A stretch of DNA of 57,969 bases from CAYGZL01 sp964354345 (GTDB lineage: Bacteria > Chloroflexota > Anaerolineae > Anaerolineales > UBA4823). A program made the translations under genes and the position numbers. The stretch covers positions 1-57,969 of the forward strand of contig CAYGZL010000062.1 of assembly GCA_964354345.1 (NCBI GenBank). The letters run 5' to 3'. The notes beneath the pieces were generated by a model, which was given only the letters and a program-made list of their open reading frames with translations, searched no databases and was not told the DNA's origin. Below are positions 45,480 through 54,517 of this stretch, in pieces (the stretch's first letter is position 1; each line of letters opens with the position of its first letter).

Positions 45480-46514
45480 ATGTCAGCCGAGACTACTTTT
45501 CACCGCCAGACTGACCTGCAACTGACCCAGGCCCAGGCTGAGGCGATCCTGACTGTCTGGCTGAGCCGGATTGCCAGTAATGTAACAGTGCACTGCACGG
45601 GCATCCAGCGTTTGAGTGGCGGGATGATCAACACCGTGTTGCGTCTGGACTTCGACCACAACCTGGAAAGTGCCCAGGCGCCATCCAGCGCAGTGCTCAA
45701 GCTGAATACCCCTCAGGGGGGTACAAGGTCTGCATCGCCCACGGACGGCGGTGGTTTCGCGGCTGAGGCGCGCGCATTAATTTACCTGCACATGAACACA
45801 TGTTTCCCCTGCCCACAGGTTTACCTGGATGGCAGCCTTCCTGGGAGTGTTATAGCTGATCTGCCATACACCTTCCTGCTGTTGGAGACTCTGCCTGGGA
45901 TCAACCAGGTCGAGGCTCAACTCAGCCCGGCAGACAACGATGCCATTGACCGGCAACTGGCAGAAATTCTGCTGGAGCTACATTCCCACACCCGATCTAC
46001 CTTCGGTGAAATTGACGAGCAGGGGCATAACGAGTCAAATGGTTGTACACGGTGGAGCGATATCTTCCTACCGCGCCTGGTGGAGGTGCGCCAACAGCCC
46101 GAGATTGAGCAGCGCTTAACCAACGATGTTCTGAGTCAAGTGGATCAGGCTATCCAGCAGACCGAAAACGCCCTCAGTGACCAAGGCCAACCCACCTTGA
46201 TCCACGGCGATATCTGGGCTGGCAACCTGATCGTGCACCACGTAGCGAATGGCTGGCGCCTTTCCGGGATTGTAGACCCGGGATTACAATATGCGGATGT
46301 GGAGATGGAGCTGGCCTACCTGGAAGTGTTCGATACGGTACGTACTGCTTTTTTCGAAACCTATCGCTCACAACAATCGCTGCACCCCGGCTATGAATTC
46401 CGGCGGCTGTTCTACTGGCTGAATACCTGCCTGGTGCATGTCGGCTTTTTCGGCGATAGCTATTATCGCGCAGCCACAGCCCGGGTTGCCGAAGCGATTA
46501 CGCAATCCAGCTAG
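45480..46514 (+). CDS. Fructosamine kinase/aminoglycoside phosphotransferase-family protein
   Basis: 344 aa kinase-like protein. RLSGGMINTVLRLDF is the P-loop region, VLKLNTP the ATP-binding Lys strand, TFLLLETLPG the hinge, TLIHGDIWAGNLIV the catalytic loop (Asp and Asn) and IVDPGLQYADVEMELAYLEVF the metal-binding Asp region, typical of the fructosamine kinase/APH superfamily. It most likely phosphorylates a free or amine-linked sugar. A small 6-bp palindrome lies in a Gly/Ser-rich insert near residue 80. 37 nt after the RraA gene. Confidence 0.88.
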   Translation: MSAETTFHRQTDLQLTQAQAEAILTVWLSRIASNVTVHCTGIQRLSGGMINTVLRLDFDHNLESAQAPSSAVLKLNTPQGGTRSASPTDGGGFAAEARALIYLHMNTCFPCPQVYLDGSLPGSVIADLPYTFLLLETLPGINQVEAQLSPADNDAIDRQLAEILLELHSHTRSTFGEIDEQGHNESNGCTRWSDIFLPRLVEVRQQPEIEQRLTNDVLSQVDQAIQQTENALSDQGQPTLIHGDIWAGNLIVHHVANGWRLSGIVDPGLQYADVEMELAYLEVFDTVRTAFFETYRSQQSLHPGYEFRRLFYWLNTCLVHVGFFGDSYYRAATARVAEAITQSS

Positions 46515-46555
46515 CTGGAAACAAATTAAAGCGTATATTAAACGGATTGAAAACG

Positions 46556-48709
46556 ATGGATGAAAAACCTCTTTACCTTGACCCCTCCCGCCCGATCCCA
46601 GAACGCGTCCAAGACCTGATCACACGCCTGACCCTGGAAGAAAAAGCAACCCAGATGAGCCATCCCACCCAGGGAGTGCCACGCCTGGGCATCCCGCCCT
46701 ACAACTACTGGAGCGAGGCCTTGCATGGCGTGGCGCGCAACGGCCGCGCCACTGTCTTCCCCCAGGTGATCGGCATGGCGGCCACCTGGGATCGCGCTCT
46801 GATCCTGCGCATCGGCTCTGCCATCGGTGATGAGGGGCGCGCCAAGTATCATGAAACACTGCGGCGAAAAGGATACACCGAAATATACCAGGGCCTGACC
46901 TTCTGGTCACCGAATGTCAACATCTTCCGCGACCCGCGCTGGGGGCGCGGCCAGGAAACCTGGGGGGAGGATCCATTCCTGACCGGCGAGATGGGCTCAG
47001 CCTTCGTGGGTGGCCTCCAAGGTGATCGTATGAATGCCGGGGGATATGTGAAAGCCGCAGCTTGCGCCAAACATTATGCTGTTCACAGCGGGCCTGAACG
47101 TGACCGCCATACCTTCAATGCAGTGGTTTCGCGCCGAGACCTGTATGCTACCTACCTGCCAGCGTTCAAAAAGCTGGTCACCGAAGCCAGGGTGGAAGCT
47201 GTGATGGGCGCTTACAACCGCACCCTGGGCGAGCCCTGCTGCGCCAGCTTCTTGCTCCTGGAGCAAATCCTGCGCAACGAATGGCAGTTCGATGGGCATG
47301 TTGTCTCAGACTGTGGCGCGTTGAGCGACATCCACACCCACCACCAGGTGACCCACGATGCCGCGGAGAGCGCCGCTCTGGCGCTCAGGGCCGGCTGCGA
47401 CATCGGTTGCGACCATGTCTATGATCAGGTGCCCGAGGCCATCGCACGCGGGCTGATCAGCGAGGCCGAAGTGGACCGGGCTTTGACCCACACTTTGACC
47501 ACCCGCTTCCGGCTGGGAATGTTCGACCCACCCGAGCGGGTGCCGTACGCTTCAATCCCGATGAGCGTGGTGGGTTGCAAGAAACATCAAAAGCTGGCTT
47601 ACGAAGCCGCCAGCAAGTCGGTCGTCCTGCTCAAGAATGAAAATAATATCCTGCCAGTCAAGCCTGGACAGAGCCTGATGATCACTGGACCGAACGCGAC
47701 CAGCACCGAAGTCCTGTTGGGTAACTATTACGGTCTGAATGATACGATGACCACTTTGATCGAGGGCGTCGTCGGGCGGGCTCCAGAAGGGACGCGCATC
47801 GAGTACCACCCGGGTTGCCTGCTGGCTCACCCGAATGCCATCGCCAAATCCTGGGCGCCCTTCATGGCGGCTGACAAAGATGTGACCCTGGCTTTCATGG
47901 GATCGGCGCCGTTCATGGAAGGCGAGGAGGGTGAATCGCTACTCACACCCAACAACGGCGACCGGAGCGATATCAACCTGCCACCCAACCAGGTGGAGTT
48001 TATCAAGCAGCTTTCCATCCATGGCGCTAAGATCGTGCTGGTGCTGACTGGCGGCAGCCCGATCGCCCTGGGCGAAGTAGCCGACATGGTGCAGGCGATT
48101 GTGTTCGTCTGGTATCCAGGACAGGAAGGCGGGCGAGCGGTGGCGGATGTGCTGTTCGGCGATGTATCTCCCTCAGGCAAGTTGCCCATCACCTTCCCGA
48201 AATCCCTGGCTGACCTGCCCTCTTTCGATGACTACAACATGGCAGCAGACGCCAGCAGCCCCGGGCGCACCTACCGTTACTCCACGGCTGAGCCGCTTTT
48301 CCCATTTGGTTTTGGCTTGAGCTATTCGACCTTCCACTATAGCCACCTGAAACTGGGTAAGAAAAACATCGCAGGCGGAGAAACGCTGCCTGCCAACCTG
48401 GTTCTGACCAACACCGGTGTACTAGAAGCGGATGAAGTAGTCCAGTTTTACCTGAGCGATCTGGAGGCCTCTGTGGTGGTGCCCTTCCAACAGTTGATCG
48501 GCTTCCAACGGGTACATTTGAAACCCGGCCAGAGCAAGCGCCTGCGCTTCACGGTGACAGCCGAGATGATGATGTTGTTCGATGAAGATGGGAAGCAGAA
48601 GCTGGAGCCTGGCAAATTCCGCCTCACGGTGGGCGGCTGCTCGCCAGGATCACGCGGCATTGCATTGGGAGCGCCTGAGCCGGTCAGCGTGGTTTTCACG
48701 GTAAATTAA
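46556..48709 (+). CDS. GH3 beta-xylosidase/beta-glucosidase
   Basis: 717 aa from ATG 46556 (a TTG 9 nt upstream is less likely). NYWSEALHGVARNGRATVFP, TFWSPNVNIFRDPRWGRGQE, AAACAKHYAVHSGPE and the nucleophile block VVSDCGALSDIHTHH (Asp252) place it with xylosidase-type GH3 enzymes. The second domain has SKSVVLLKNENNILPV and the C-terminal fibronectin-III-like domain ends at EPVSVVFTVN. Unlike the GH3 at 20.7 kb it has no PA14 insertion. No signal peptide. The stop TAA shares its last base with the next ATG (TAATG). Confidence 0.94.
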   Translation: MDEKPLYLDPSRPIPERVQDLITRLTLEEKATQMSHPTQGVPRLGIPPYNYWSEALHGVARNGRATVFPQVIGMAATWDRALILRIGSAIGDEGRAKYHETLRRKGYTEIYQGLTFWSPNVNIFRDPRWGRGQETWGEDPFLTGEMGSAFVGGLQGDRMNAGGYVKAAACAKHYAVHSGPERDRHTFNAVVSRRDLYATYLPAFKKLVTEARVEAVMGAYNRTLGEPCCASFLLLEQILRNEWQFDGHVVSDCGALSDIHTHHQVTHDAAESAALALRAGCDIGCDHVYDQVPEAIARGLISEAEVDRALTHTLTTRFRLGMFDPPERVPYASIPMSVVGCKKHQKLAYEAASKSVVLLKNENNILPVKPGQSLMITGPNATSTEVLLGNYYGLNDTMTTLIEGVVGRAPEGTRIEYHPGCLLAHPNAIAKSWAPFMAADKDVTLAFMGSAPFMEGEEGESLLTPNNGDRSDINLPPNQVEFIKQLSIHGAKIVLVLTGGSPIALGEVADMVQAIVFVWYPGQEGGRAVADVLFGDVSPSGKLPITFPKSLADLPSFDDYNMAADASSPGRTYRYSTAEPLFPFGFGLSYSTFHYSHLKLGKKNIAGGETLPANLVLTNTGVLEADEVVQFYLSDLEASVVVPFQQLIGFQRVHLKPGQSKRLRFTVTAEMMMLFDEDGKQKLEPGKFRLTVGGCSPGSRGIALGAPEPVSVVFTVN

Positions 48710-49779
48710 TGGAGATGAACCCGCGCGAGCGCATCCTGGCCGCGATCCGGCATGAACCGCTTGACCGCTTTGCCACCGATATCTGGGCCACTCCTGAAGT
48801 GTGGGACAAGCTGGCTGACTATTTTGGCGCCACCGACCGGGAGATGGTTTTCGATCGAGTGGGAATTGATGGAATAATCGATATTGAACCCGCGTACATT
48901 GGTGGGCAAGGGCAGACACATCGGTCTGCCCCTACTGATGCGCCGATTTTTTACGATGAATGGGGGATGGGTTTCCGCAAACAGGTTTACGCTGGCGGCG
49001 CCTATGACGAACAGGTCGTCTTCCCACTGGCGGAGGCAGAGAACATCACCGACCTGGAAGCTTATGCCTGGCCTACGCCGGAGATGTATGATTATTCGAT
49101 CATCCCAGAGACAGCCAGGCGATATCCACAGCGAGCGATTTCTTCAGGTTACACAGCAGTCTTTTTCTGGCATAACCGGCTACGTGGGTTGGAGCTCTCG
49201 CTGCGCGACCCTCTTGAACGGCCTGAATTTACCCACTACCTGATCCAGCGTCTGTCAGATTTCTTCAGCGAATACCACCGGCGCTGTTTCGAAGCCGGCA
49301 AAGGGTTGATCGACATGACCCAGGTGACGGATGACTTTGGCTCACAACACAGCCTGTTGATCAGCCCGCGCCTGTTCGACCAGTTCTACTGCCCAGCCAT
49401 GCAACGCGCCATTGATCTGGCCAAATCCTACGGTTTGTATGTCTTCCACCACGATGACGGCGATGTGCGCCCGCTGCTGCCGCGATTGGTCGAGTTGGGG
49501 ATAGATATTCTCAACCCGGTGCAGTGGCGTTGCGGCGGCTGGGATCTGGATGAACTGAAGAATCGTTACGGCAAGCGCTTCTGCTTTCACGGCGGGGTAG
49601 ACAACCAGCAAACCCTGCCATTCGGCACAACCGAGCAGGTTCGCGCCGAGGTGCGCTGGCTGGCGCATACCCTGGGAAGGGATCGCACGGGTTGGATCAT
49701 TGCGCCATGCCATAACTTGCAAGCGATTACGCCGGTGGAAAACATCCTGGCGATGTATGACGAGGCGCAAAGGCTTTAG
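48709..49779 (+). CDS. UroD superfamily protein, copy 3 (HHDD motif)
   Basis: 356 aa, start overlapping the GH3 stop by 1 nt. NPRERILAAIRHEPLDRFATDIW is a typical UroD-family N-terminus. The metal-site strand reads VFHHDDGD (His247, His248, Asp249, Asp250) where methyltransferases have HxC. Further on are DILNPVQWR, FHGGVDNQQTLPFG and IIAPCHNLQAITPVENILAMYD with a Cys at the usual third-ligand position. A palindromic repeat encodes residues 65-79. Closely related to copy 4, with the Gfo/Idh/MocA gene between them. Confidence 0.87.
   Translation: MEMNPRERILAAIRHEPLDRFATDIWATPEVWDKLADYFGATDREMVFDRVGIDGIIDIEPAYIGGQGQTHRSAPTDAPIFYDEWGMGFRKQVYAGGAYDEQVVFPLAEAENITDLEAYAWPTPEMYDYSIIPETARRYPQRAISSGYTAVFFWHNRLRGLELSLRDPLERPEFTHYLIQRLSDFFSEYHRRCFEAGKGLIDMTQVTDDFGSQHSLLISPRLFDQFYCPAMQRAIDLAKSYGLYVFHHDDGDVRPLLPRLVELGIDILNPVQWRCGGWDLDELKNRYGKRFCFHGGVDNQQTLPFGTTEQVRAEVRWLAHTLGRDRTGWIIAPCHNLQAITPVENILAMYDEAQRL
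48901..48944 (+). repeat. Palindromic repeat inside UroD copy 3
   Basis: GGGCAGAC, six bases, GTCTGCCC: a perfect 8-bp stem within GGTGGGCAAGGGCAGACACA and the following bases, translated as GQGQTHRSAPTDA. The paralogue at 50880 has no counterpart at this place, so the segment looks inserted. Confidence 0.65.
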
Positions 49780-49792
49780 TAAGGAAGACCTG

Positions 49793-50818
49793 ATGAATAC
49801 GCAACCGAAAATCCGTTTTGCAGCCATTGGATTGAACCATGGTCACATTTACGGCCAGACCAACCTGCTCCTGAGGGCAGGGGCCGAGTTGGTGTCTTAT
49901 TATGCCAAAGAAGCTGAGCTGGCGGTAATTTATGGCGACCAATACCCGCAGGCCAGGCAAGCGCACAGCCCACAGGCCGTCCTGGAGGATGAGAGCATTC
50001 AACTGGTGATCAGTGCAGGGATCAACGCTGAGCGCGCCCCGCTGGGCATAACCGTGATGCAACATGGCAAAGATTTCATGAGCGACAAACCCGGCTTTAC
50101 CACTCTGGAGCAGTTGGCCGAGGCATGCCGGGTGCAGGCCGAGACCAGGCGAATTTATTCGATTTGCTACAGCGAGCGCCTCGAGAACCCGGCGACAGTC
50201 AAGGCGGGCGAGCTGGTTCAGGCAGGAGCGATCGGTCGGGTGGTGCAAACACTGGGGATGGGTCCGCACCGCGCCAACCTGTCCAGCCGACCGGAGTGGT
50301 ACTTTCGCAAGGCGCAGTATGGCGGCATCCTGACCGACATCGGCTCGCACCAGGTAGACCAGTTCCTGTTTTTCACCGTCTCGACCCAGGCGGAGGTAGT
50401 TACCTCCCAGGTCGCCAACTACCGCTACCCACAGTACCCCGAGCTGGAGGACTTCGGCGAGGTCGTGTTGCGCAGTCCTCATGCCCACGGCTACTTTCGG
50501 GTGGACTGGTACACACCCGACGGTCTGGACACCTGGGGCGACGGGCGTTTGTTTATCCTGGGCACGGAAGGGTATATTGAATTGCGCAAAAATAACGATT
50601 TAGGCGGTCGCCCGGGCGCAAATCACCTTTTCTATGTCGATCACACCGGCATGCACTACCTGGACTGCAGCCAGGGCGACCTACCCTACGGTCGCCAGTT
50701 GATTTTTGATATTCTCAACCGAACTGAAACCGCCATGACCCAGGCGCATTGCTTCCTGACCTCCGAGCTGGCTTTAAAAGCGGAGCAGATAGCAGTCCGG
50801 TCGGGGAATCTAGAGTAG
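49793..50818 (+). CDS. Gfo/Idh/MocA family oxidoreductase
   Basis: 341 aa from ATG 49793. Begins RFAAIGLNHGHIYGQTNLL, a variant of the Rossmann motif with GLNHGHIY as in a subgroup of the family, followed by QLVISAGINAERAPLGITVM, GKDFMSDKPGFTTLEQL (EKP-type motif, here DKP) and GGILTDIGSHQVDQFLFF (the GGG.lxDiGxH catalytic block with Asp and His). NAD(P)-dependent oxidation of a sugar or inositol derivative is expected. It lies between two UroD paralogues, suggesting a shared substrate. Confidence 0.92.
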   Translation: MNTQPKIRFAAIGLNHGHIYGQTNLLLRAGAELVSYYAKEAELAVIYGDQYPQARQAHSPQAVLEDESIQLVISAGINAERAPLGITVMQHGKDFMSDKPGFTTLEQLAEACRVQAETRRIYSICYSERLENPATVKAGELVQAGAIGRVVQTLGMGPHRANLSSRPEWYFRKAQYGGILTDIGSHQVDQFLFFTVSTQAEVVTSQVANYRYPQYPELEDFGEVVLRSPHAHGYFRVDWYTPDGLDTWGDGRLFILGTEGYIELRKNNDLGGRPGANHLFYVDHTGMHYLDCSQGDLPYGRQLIFDILNRTETAMTQAHCFLTSELALKAEQIAVRSGNLE

Positions 50819-50879
50819 AAAACTTGAGATTGGCATAAGGCGCTATAGAGTTGCTTGCATTGACAAAACAGGAGTTCCT

Positions 50880-51947
50880 ATGACAAAGCGAACTGAGACG
50901 ATGACCCCCCTTGAGCGCTGGCTGGCGCTCTTTCAACATCAGATCCCCGATCGCGTCCCGATGGATTATTGGGGGACACCGGAAATTAATCAAAAGTTGG
51001 TAGCACACCTGGGTTGCGCCAACCTGTTCGAGGCTTTCAAAAAGCTGCACATTGATTACCTGCTGGGCATCGGTCCAGCTTATTCCGGTCCAACCCTGCG
51101 GCAGGGTTACGATGTCTACGGGGTTGGCTATCGGGACATTAACTTCGGCACGGGCATTTACGCTGAGCCGGTCTATCACCCGCTGGCAAACTACCAGAGC
51201 CTGGAGGAAGTTGAGTGCAACTACACCTGGCCAAACCCGGATTGGTGGGATTACCACGGCCTCGCCACTCAGCTGAAGGGTCACGAGAACTACCCCGTGC
51301 GAGGCGGCGGTAGTGAGCCTTTCCTGATCTACAAAGATCTGCGCGGCCAGGAACAGGCCATGCTGGATCTGGCTCTGCATCCCGAGATCGTGCATTACTG
51401 CCTGGATCGCCTGTTCGAGCTGGCGTACCAGAATACCCTGCGCATTTTCGAAGCCATCCCAGGCAAAGTCACGGTGACCTACGTGGCTGAGGACCTGGGC
51501 GGACAACACAACCTGCTGATGTCGCCAGCCAATATCCGTGAGTATCTGTTCCCAGGCATGCAGCGGATGATCAATCTGGCTCACCAGGCAGGGGTATTTG
51601 TCTTCCACCATGACGACGGCAACATCAACCGCATCCTCCCCGAGCTGGTCGAGCTGGGAATCGACCTGCTGAACCCGATCCAGTGGCGCGCGGATGGGAT
51701 GGACCGAGCAGCGCTGAAACGCCAATATGGCAACCGGTTGGTGCTACACGGCGCGGTGGATAACCAGTACACCTTACCCTTTGGCGCCGCGGAGGACGTG
51801 CGCCAGGAGGTGCGCGAAAATATCACCATCCTGGGCGCAGGCGGCGGTTATGTCCTGGCCCCGTGCCACAATCTTCAGTCGATCACACCGATCGAGAACA
51901 TCCTGGCGATGTATGAGACTGGCTATGTAGAGGGATGGTATTCATGA
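50880..51947 (+). CDS. UroD superfamily protein, copy 4 (HHDD motif)
   Basis: 355 aa. MTPLERWLALFQHQIPDRVPMDYWG opens it; VFHHDDGNINRILPELVELG (His243-Asp246), DLLNPIQWRADGMDRAAL, LHGAVDNQYTLPFG and VLAPCHNLQSITPIENILAMYETG mirror copy 3. The Cys in APCHN and the His/Asp pair could form a metal site with Asp in place of the usual Cys. Porphyrin-binding Arg residues of heme UroD are absent. The stop overlaps the GH94 start by 4 nt (ATGA), so the two are probably made together. Confidence 0.88.
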   Translation: MTKRTETMTPLERWLALFQHQIPDRVPMDYWGTPEINQKLVAHLGCANLFEAFKKLHIDYLLGIGPAYSGPTLRQGYDVYGVGYRDINFGTGIYAEPVYHPLANYQSLEEVECNYTWPNPDWWDYHGLATQLKGHENYPVRGGGSEPFLIYKDLRGQEQAMLDLALHPEIVHYCLDRLFELAYQNTLRIFEAIPGKVTVTYVAEDLGGQHNLLMSPANIREYLFPGMQRMINLAHQAGVFVFHHDDGNINRILPELVELGIDLLNPIQWRADGMDRAALKRQYGNRLVLHGAVDNQYTLPFGAAEDVRQEVRENITILGAGGGYVLAPCHNLQSITPIENILAMYETGYVEGWYS

Positions 51948-54517
51948 GCGACCAATTGGGGCTCAATGCCTATGGTTACTGTGACCTGGCGAAACGCGAA
52001 TATGTCATTACCCGCCCAGATACACCCACGCCCTGGATGAATTACCTGGGCGAAGGACATTACGGCGCCATCATTTCGAATACTGCGGGCGGCTATTCCT
52101 TTGATCGCGACCCGCGCAACCGGCGCGTCACTCGCTACCGCTATAACGCCATCCCAGCAGACCAGCCGGGACGCTATATTTACCTGCGTGACCAGCAGAC
52201 TGGCGACTACTGGAGCCCAACCTGGCAACCCATAGTCAGCCGCAAGCTTGCAGGATATGAGTGCCGGCATGGGGCAGGCTATACACGCATCCAAAGCGCC
52301 TATGCTGGCATCCGCGCGGAGCTATTGTATTTTATCCCGCCCGAAGCCTATCATGCGCAGATCTTTGTAGGGCAAGCTGTTAGCTTGGCCGATCTATGCC
52401 CTTGTGAGATATGGGTATTGCGGATAAAAAACGAAAGCCAGCAAACGCGAATCTTACGCGCCTTCAGCTATGTTGAATTAAGCTATTGGGGGGCGGACAT
52501 CGATCTAAACAACCTGGATTGGGGCCAGCACATCTTACAGAGTCGTTTCGAGTCTGGCGCGCTCTTTACTACCACCCGTTTCCGGCCTACCACCACGTTC
52601 TTTTCCAGCAGCCAGCCTCCCGTGGGCTTCGACAGCGATCGGGAGGTCTTCGTGGGACGTTATCGCGACCTGGCGAATCCGCTGGTGGTAGAAAGCGGCT
52701 TACCCAAGAACAGCCAGGCAGCGCGGGGAAATAACATCGGCGGGTTGTGCCATGAGCTGCGCCTGGCGCCGGGCGAACAGAGCGAGTTGATTTATATCCT
52801 GGGGGTGACCGACGAGCCCCAACACATCCCGGCAGTAATCGATCATTATCGAAGTTCAAGCCATGTGACCGGTGCATTCGCTGCCCTTTGCGCAGATTGG
52901 GACGCCTACCTCAGCGCCTTCACCGTCGAAACGCCTGACCCAGAGATGAATGCGATGCTCAACCTGTGGAACGCGGTTCAATGCCGGACGACCCTATACT
53001 GGTCGCGTTTTGTTTCTGCTTATGAAAGCGGTCTCGGGCGGGGCATGGGCACGCGTGATTCGGCGCAAGATACCCTGGCAACGGTGCAGAATACGCCTGA
53101 GAGGGCGCGCCAGACGCTCAATATGTTGTGGCGCTTGCAGTTCCACGAAGGATACACCTGGCACCAGGTTTTTCCCCTGACCGGCGAAGGGGGGCCAGGG
53201 CTGGCAGCCGAATTCCCGGATTGGCCGCAATGGTTCAGCGACGATCACCTGTGGCTGATCCTGGCGGCGTGCGCCTACCTGCGCGAGACTGGCGACCTGA
53301 CCTACCTGGATGAAGTCGTACCTTTCTACGATGCCGGTCAGGACTCGGTAGAAGGCCACCTGCTGGCTGCGGTTAACTTCACGCTCAATCACCGCGGTCC
53401 ACATGGCTTGCCGCGTTTGGGCTTCTCCGATTGGGACGACACGATGAACCTGGACCACGGCAGCGGCAAGGCCGAAAGTGTCATGTCGGCGCAACTCTTC
53501 TGCAGAGTGCTGCTCGACCTGGCCGAGTTGTATGATGTCCTGGAAAAATCCAGGCCATCGTCGTCTGTAGGGCAGGCTGACAGCTTGCCCGGACGTCTGC
53601 CAACAGAAGGCCACGCTCAATACTTCCGCCGCTTGAAAGACGAAATGAGCGAAATTATTAATCATGGAGTCCCAGGCGGCGCATGGGATGGCGCCTGGTA
53701 TGCGCGGGCATATGACGATGAAGGCCGGCCAGTCGGCGTACGAGGCGAAACGAACAACGAGATCAGCTTGAACACGCAGACCTGGGCGGTACTCAGCGAA
53801 TGCGCCCCTGAAGAGCGAGCCGAGCAAGCCATGCAGAGCGCCCATGAACGACTGAACACGCGCTTTGGCCTGGCATTGATGGACCCCCCTTATACCCACA
53901 GCGACGAACGCGTACGCGGCACATCCACGTATCCACCCGGCGCTAAAGAAAACGGCGGCATCTTCTGCCATGCCAACACCTGGGCAATTATCGCCGCGGC
54001 TCGCCTGGGTTGGAATGAGCGCGCCTATCTATACTATCGCCAGCTTCTGCCGTTGGCCTGCACTGACCCCGATCTTCTGGCAGTCGAGCCATATGTCTAT
54101 TGCAGCAATATCTGCGGTCCGACCCACCCACAATTCGGTTACGGCCGGAATGCCTGGTTATCGGGCACCGCCTCCTGGATGTATGTGTCTGCCACGCAAT
54201 GGATCCTGGGCCTCCGTCCCACCCACCAGGGCTTACAACTCGCGCCTGCCATCCCGGCGGGTTGGCCAGGTTTCACCGCTCGTCGCATCTTCCGCGGCGT
54301 GACTTACCATATTACAGTCGAGCGAGGCTGCCAGGATTTCAATGGTCATGGCGAAATGATGCGCCATAAACCTTCTGTCAGATTGATTGTCGATGGGCGG
54401 ACGCTGCCTGGGAATATCATACCCCTGCCGCCAGAAGGTGTGACAGAAGTCAAAGTCAGGGCCATACTGGACGAAACCGTGTTCATGTTTGCCACGACAG
54501 GCGCGGATGCTAAATAA
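51944..54517 (+). CDS. GH94 family glycoside phosphorylase (cellobiose phosphorylase-like)
   Basis: 857 aa from ATG 51944. GH94 landmarks: YGYCDLAKREYVITRPDTP, TPWMNYLGEGHYGAIISNTA, GYSFDRDPRNRRVTRYRY, WNAVQCRTTLYWSRFVSAYE, GTRDSAQDTLATVQNTPERA, HQVFPLTGEGG and the catalytic block FSDWDDTMN (general acid Asp499; usual form ADWND). It would phosphorolyse a beta-glucoside such as cellobiose or chitobiose to a sugar 1-phosphate. Two short palindromic repeats are embedded in frame (residues 141-151 and 541-551). Overlaps UroD copy 4 by 4 nt and the MFS gene by 11 nt. Confidence 0.93.
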   Translation: MSDQLGLNAYGYCDLAKREYVITRPDTPTPWMNYLGEGHYGAIISNTAGGYSFDRDPRNRRVTRYRYNAIPADQPGRYIYLRDQQTGDYWSPTWQPIVSRKLAGYECRHGAGYTRIQSAYAGIRAELLYFIPPEAYHAQIFVGQAVSLADLCPCEIWVLRIKNESQQTRILRAFSYVELSYWGADIDLNNLDWGQHILQSRFESGALFTTTRFRPTTTFFSSSQPPVGFDSDREVFVGRYRDLANPLVVESGLPKNSQAARGNNIGGLCHELRLAPGEQSELIYILGVTDEPQHIPAVIDHYRSSSHVTGAFAALCADWDAYLSAFTVETPDPEMNAMLNLWNAVQCRTTLYWSRFVSAYESGLGRGMGTRDSAQDTLATVQNTPERARQTLNMLWRLQFHEGYTWHQVFPLTGEGGPGLAAEFPDWPQWFSDDHLWLILAACAYLRETGDLTYLDEVVPFYDAGQDSVEGHLLAAVNFTLNHRGPHGLPRLGFSDWDDTMNLDHGSGKAESVMSAQLFCRVLLDLAELYDVLEKSRPSSSVGQADSLPGRLPTEGHAQYFRRLKDEMSEIINHGVPGGAWDGAWYARAYDDEGRPVGVRGETNNEISLNTQTWAVLSECAPEERAEQAMQSAHERLNTRFGLALMDPPYTHSDERVRGTSTYPPGAKENGGIFCHANTWAIIAAARLGWNERAYLYYRQLLPLACTDPDLLAVEPYVYCSNICGPTHPQFGYGRNAWLSGTASWMYVSATQWILGLRPTHQGLQLAPAIPAGWPGFTARRIFRGVTYHITVERGCQDFNGHGEMMRHKPSVRLIVDGRTLPGNIIPLPPEGVTEVKVRAILDETVFMFATTGADAK
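52364..52394 (+). repeat. Palindromic repeat in GH94 gene, first copy
   Basis: TGTAGGGCAAGCTGTTAGCT then TGGCCGA: arms GGGCAAGCTG and TAGCTTGGCC pair imperfectly. Translated FVGQAVSLA between the strands YHAQI and EIWVLRIKN, where GH94 proteins normally run on without it. Same repeat family as 53566-53595. Confidence 0.6.
53566..53595 (+). repeat. Palindromic repeat in GH94 gene, second copy
   Basis: TGTAGGGCAGGCTGACAGCT then TGCCCGGACG: arms GGGCAGGCTG and CAGCTTGCCC match at 9 of 10 positions, with outer CGTC/GACG. Translated SVGQADSLPGR in a loop between two helices of the barrel. Confidence 0.65.

Noticed and set aside
45716..45760. TACCCC/GGGGTA palindrome in the kinase-like gene as an inserted repeat
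   Set aside because: Only 6 bp per arm and no second copy in the window; too weak to claim.
24821..51947. Calling the UroD-family genes hemE
   Set aside because: The porphyrin-binding arginine motif is missing, and there are four diverged copies among sugar genes with no other heme gene.
52994..53971. A 325-codon open frame on the minus strand
   Set aside because: It lies wholly antisense to the GH94 gene, has no recognisable domain, and follows from codon use in the real gene. Similar antisense frames inside the GH42-like, SDR and UroD genes were left out for the same reason.
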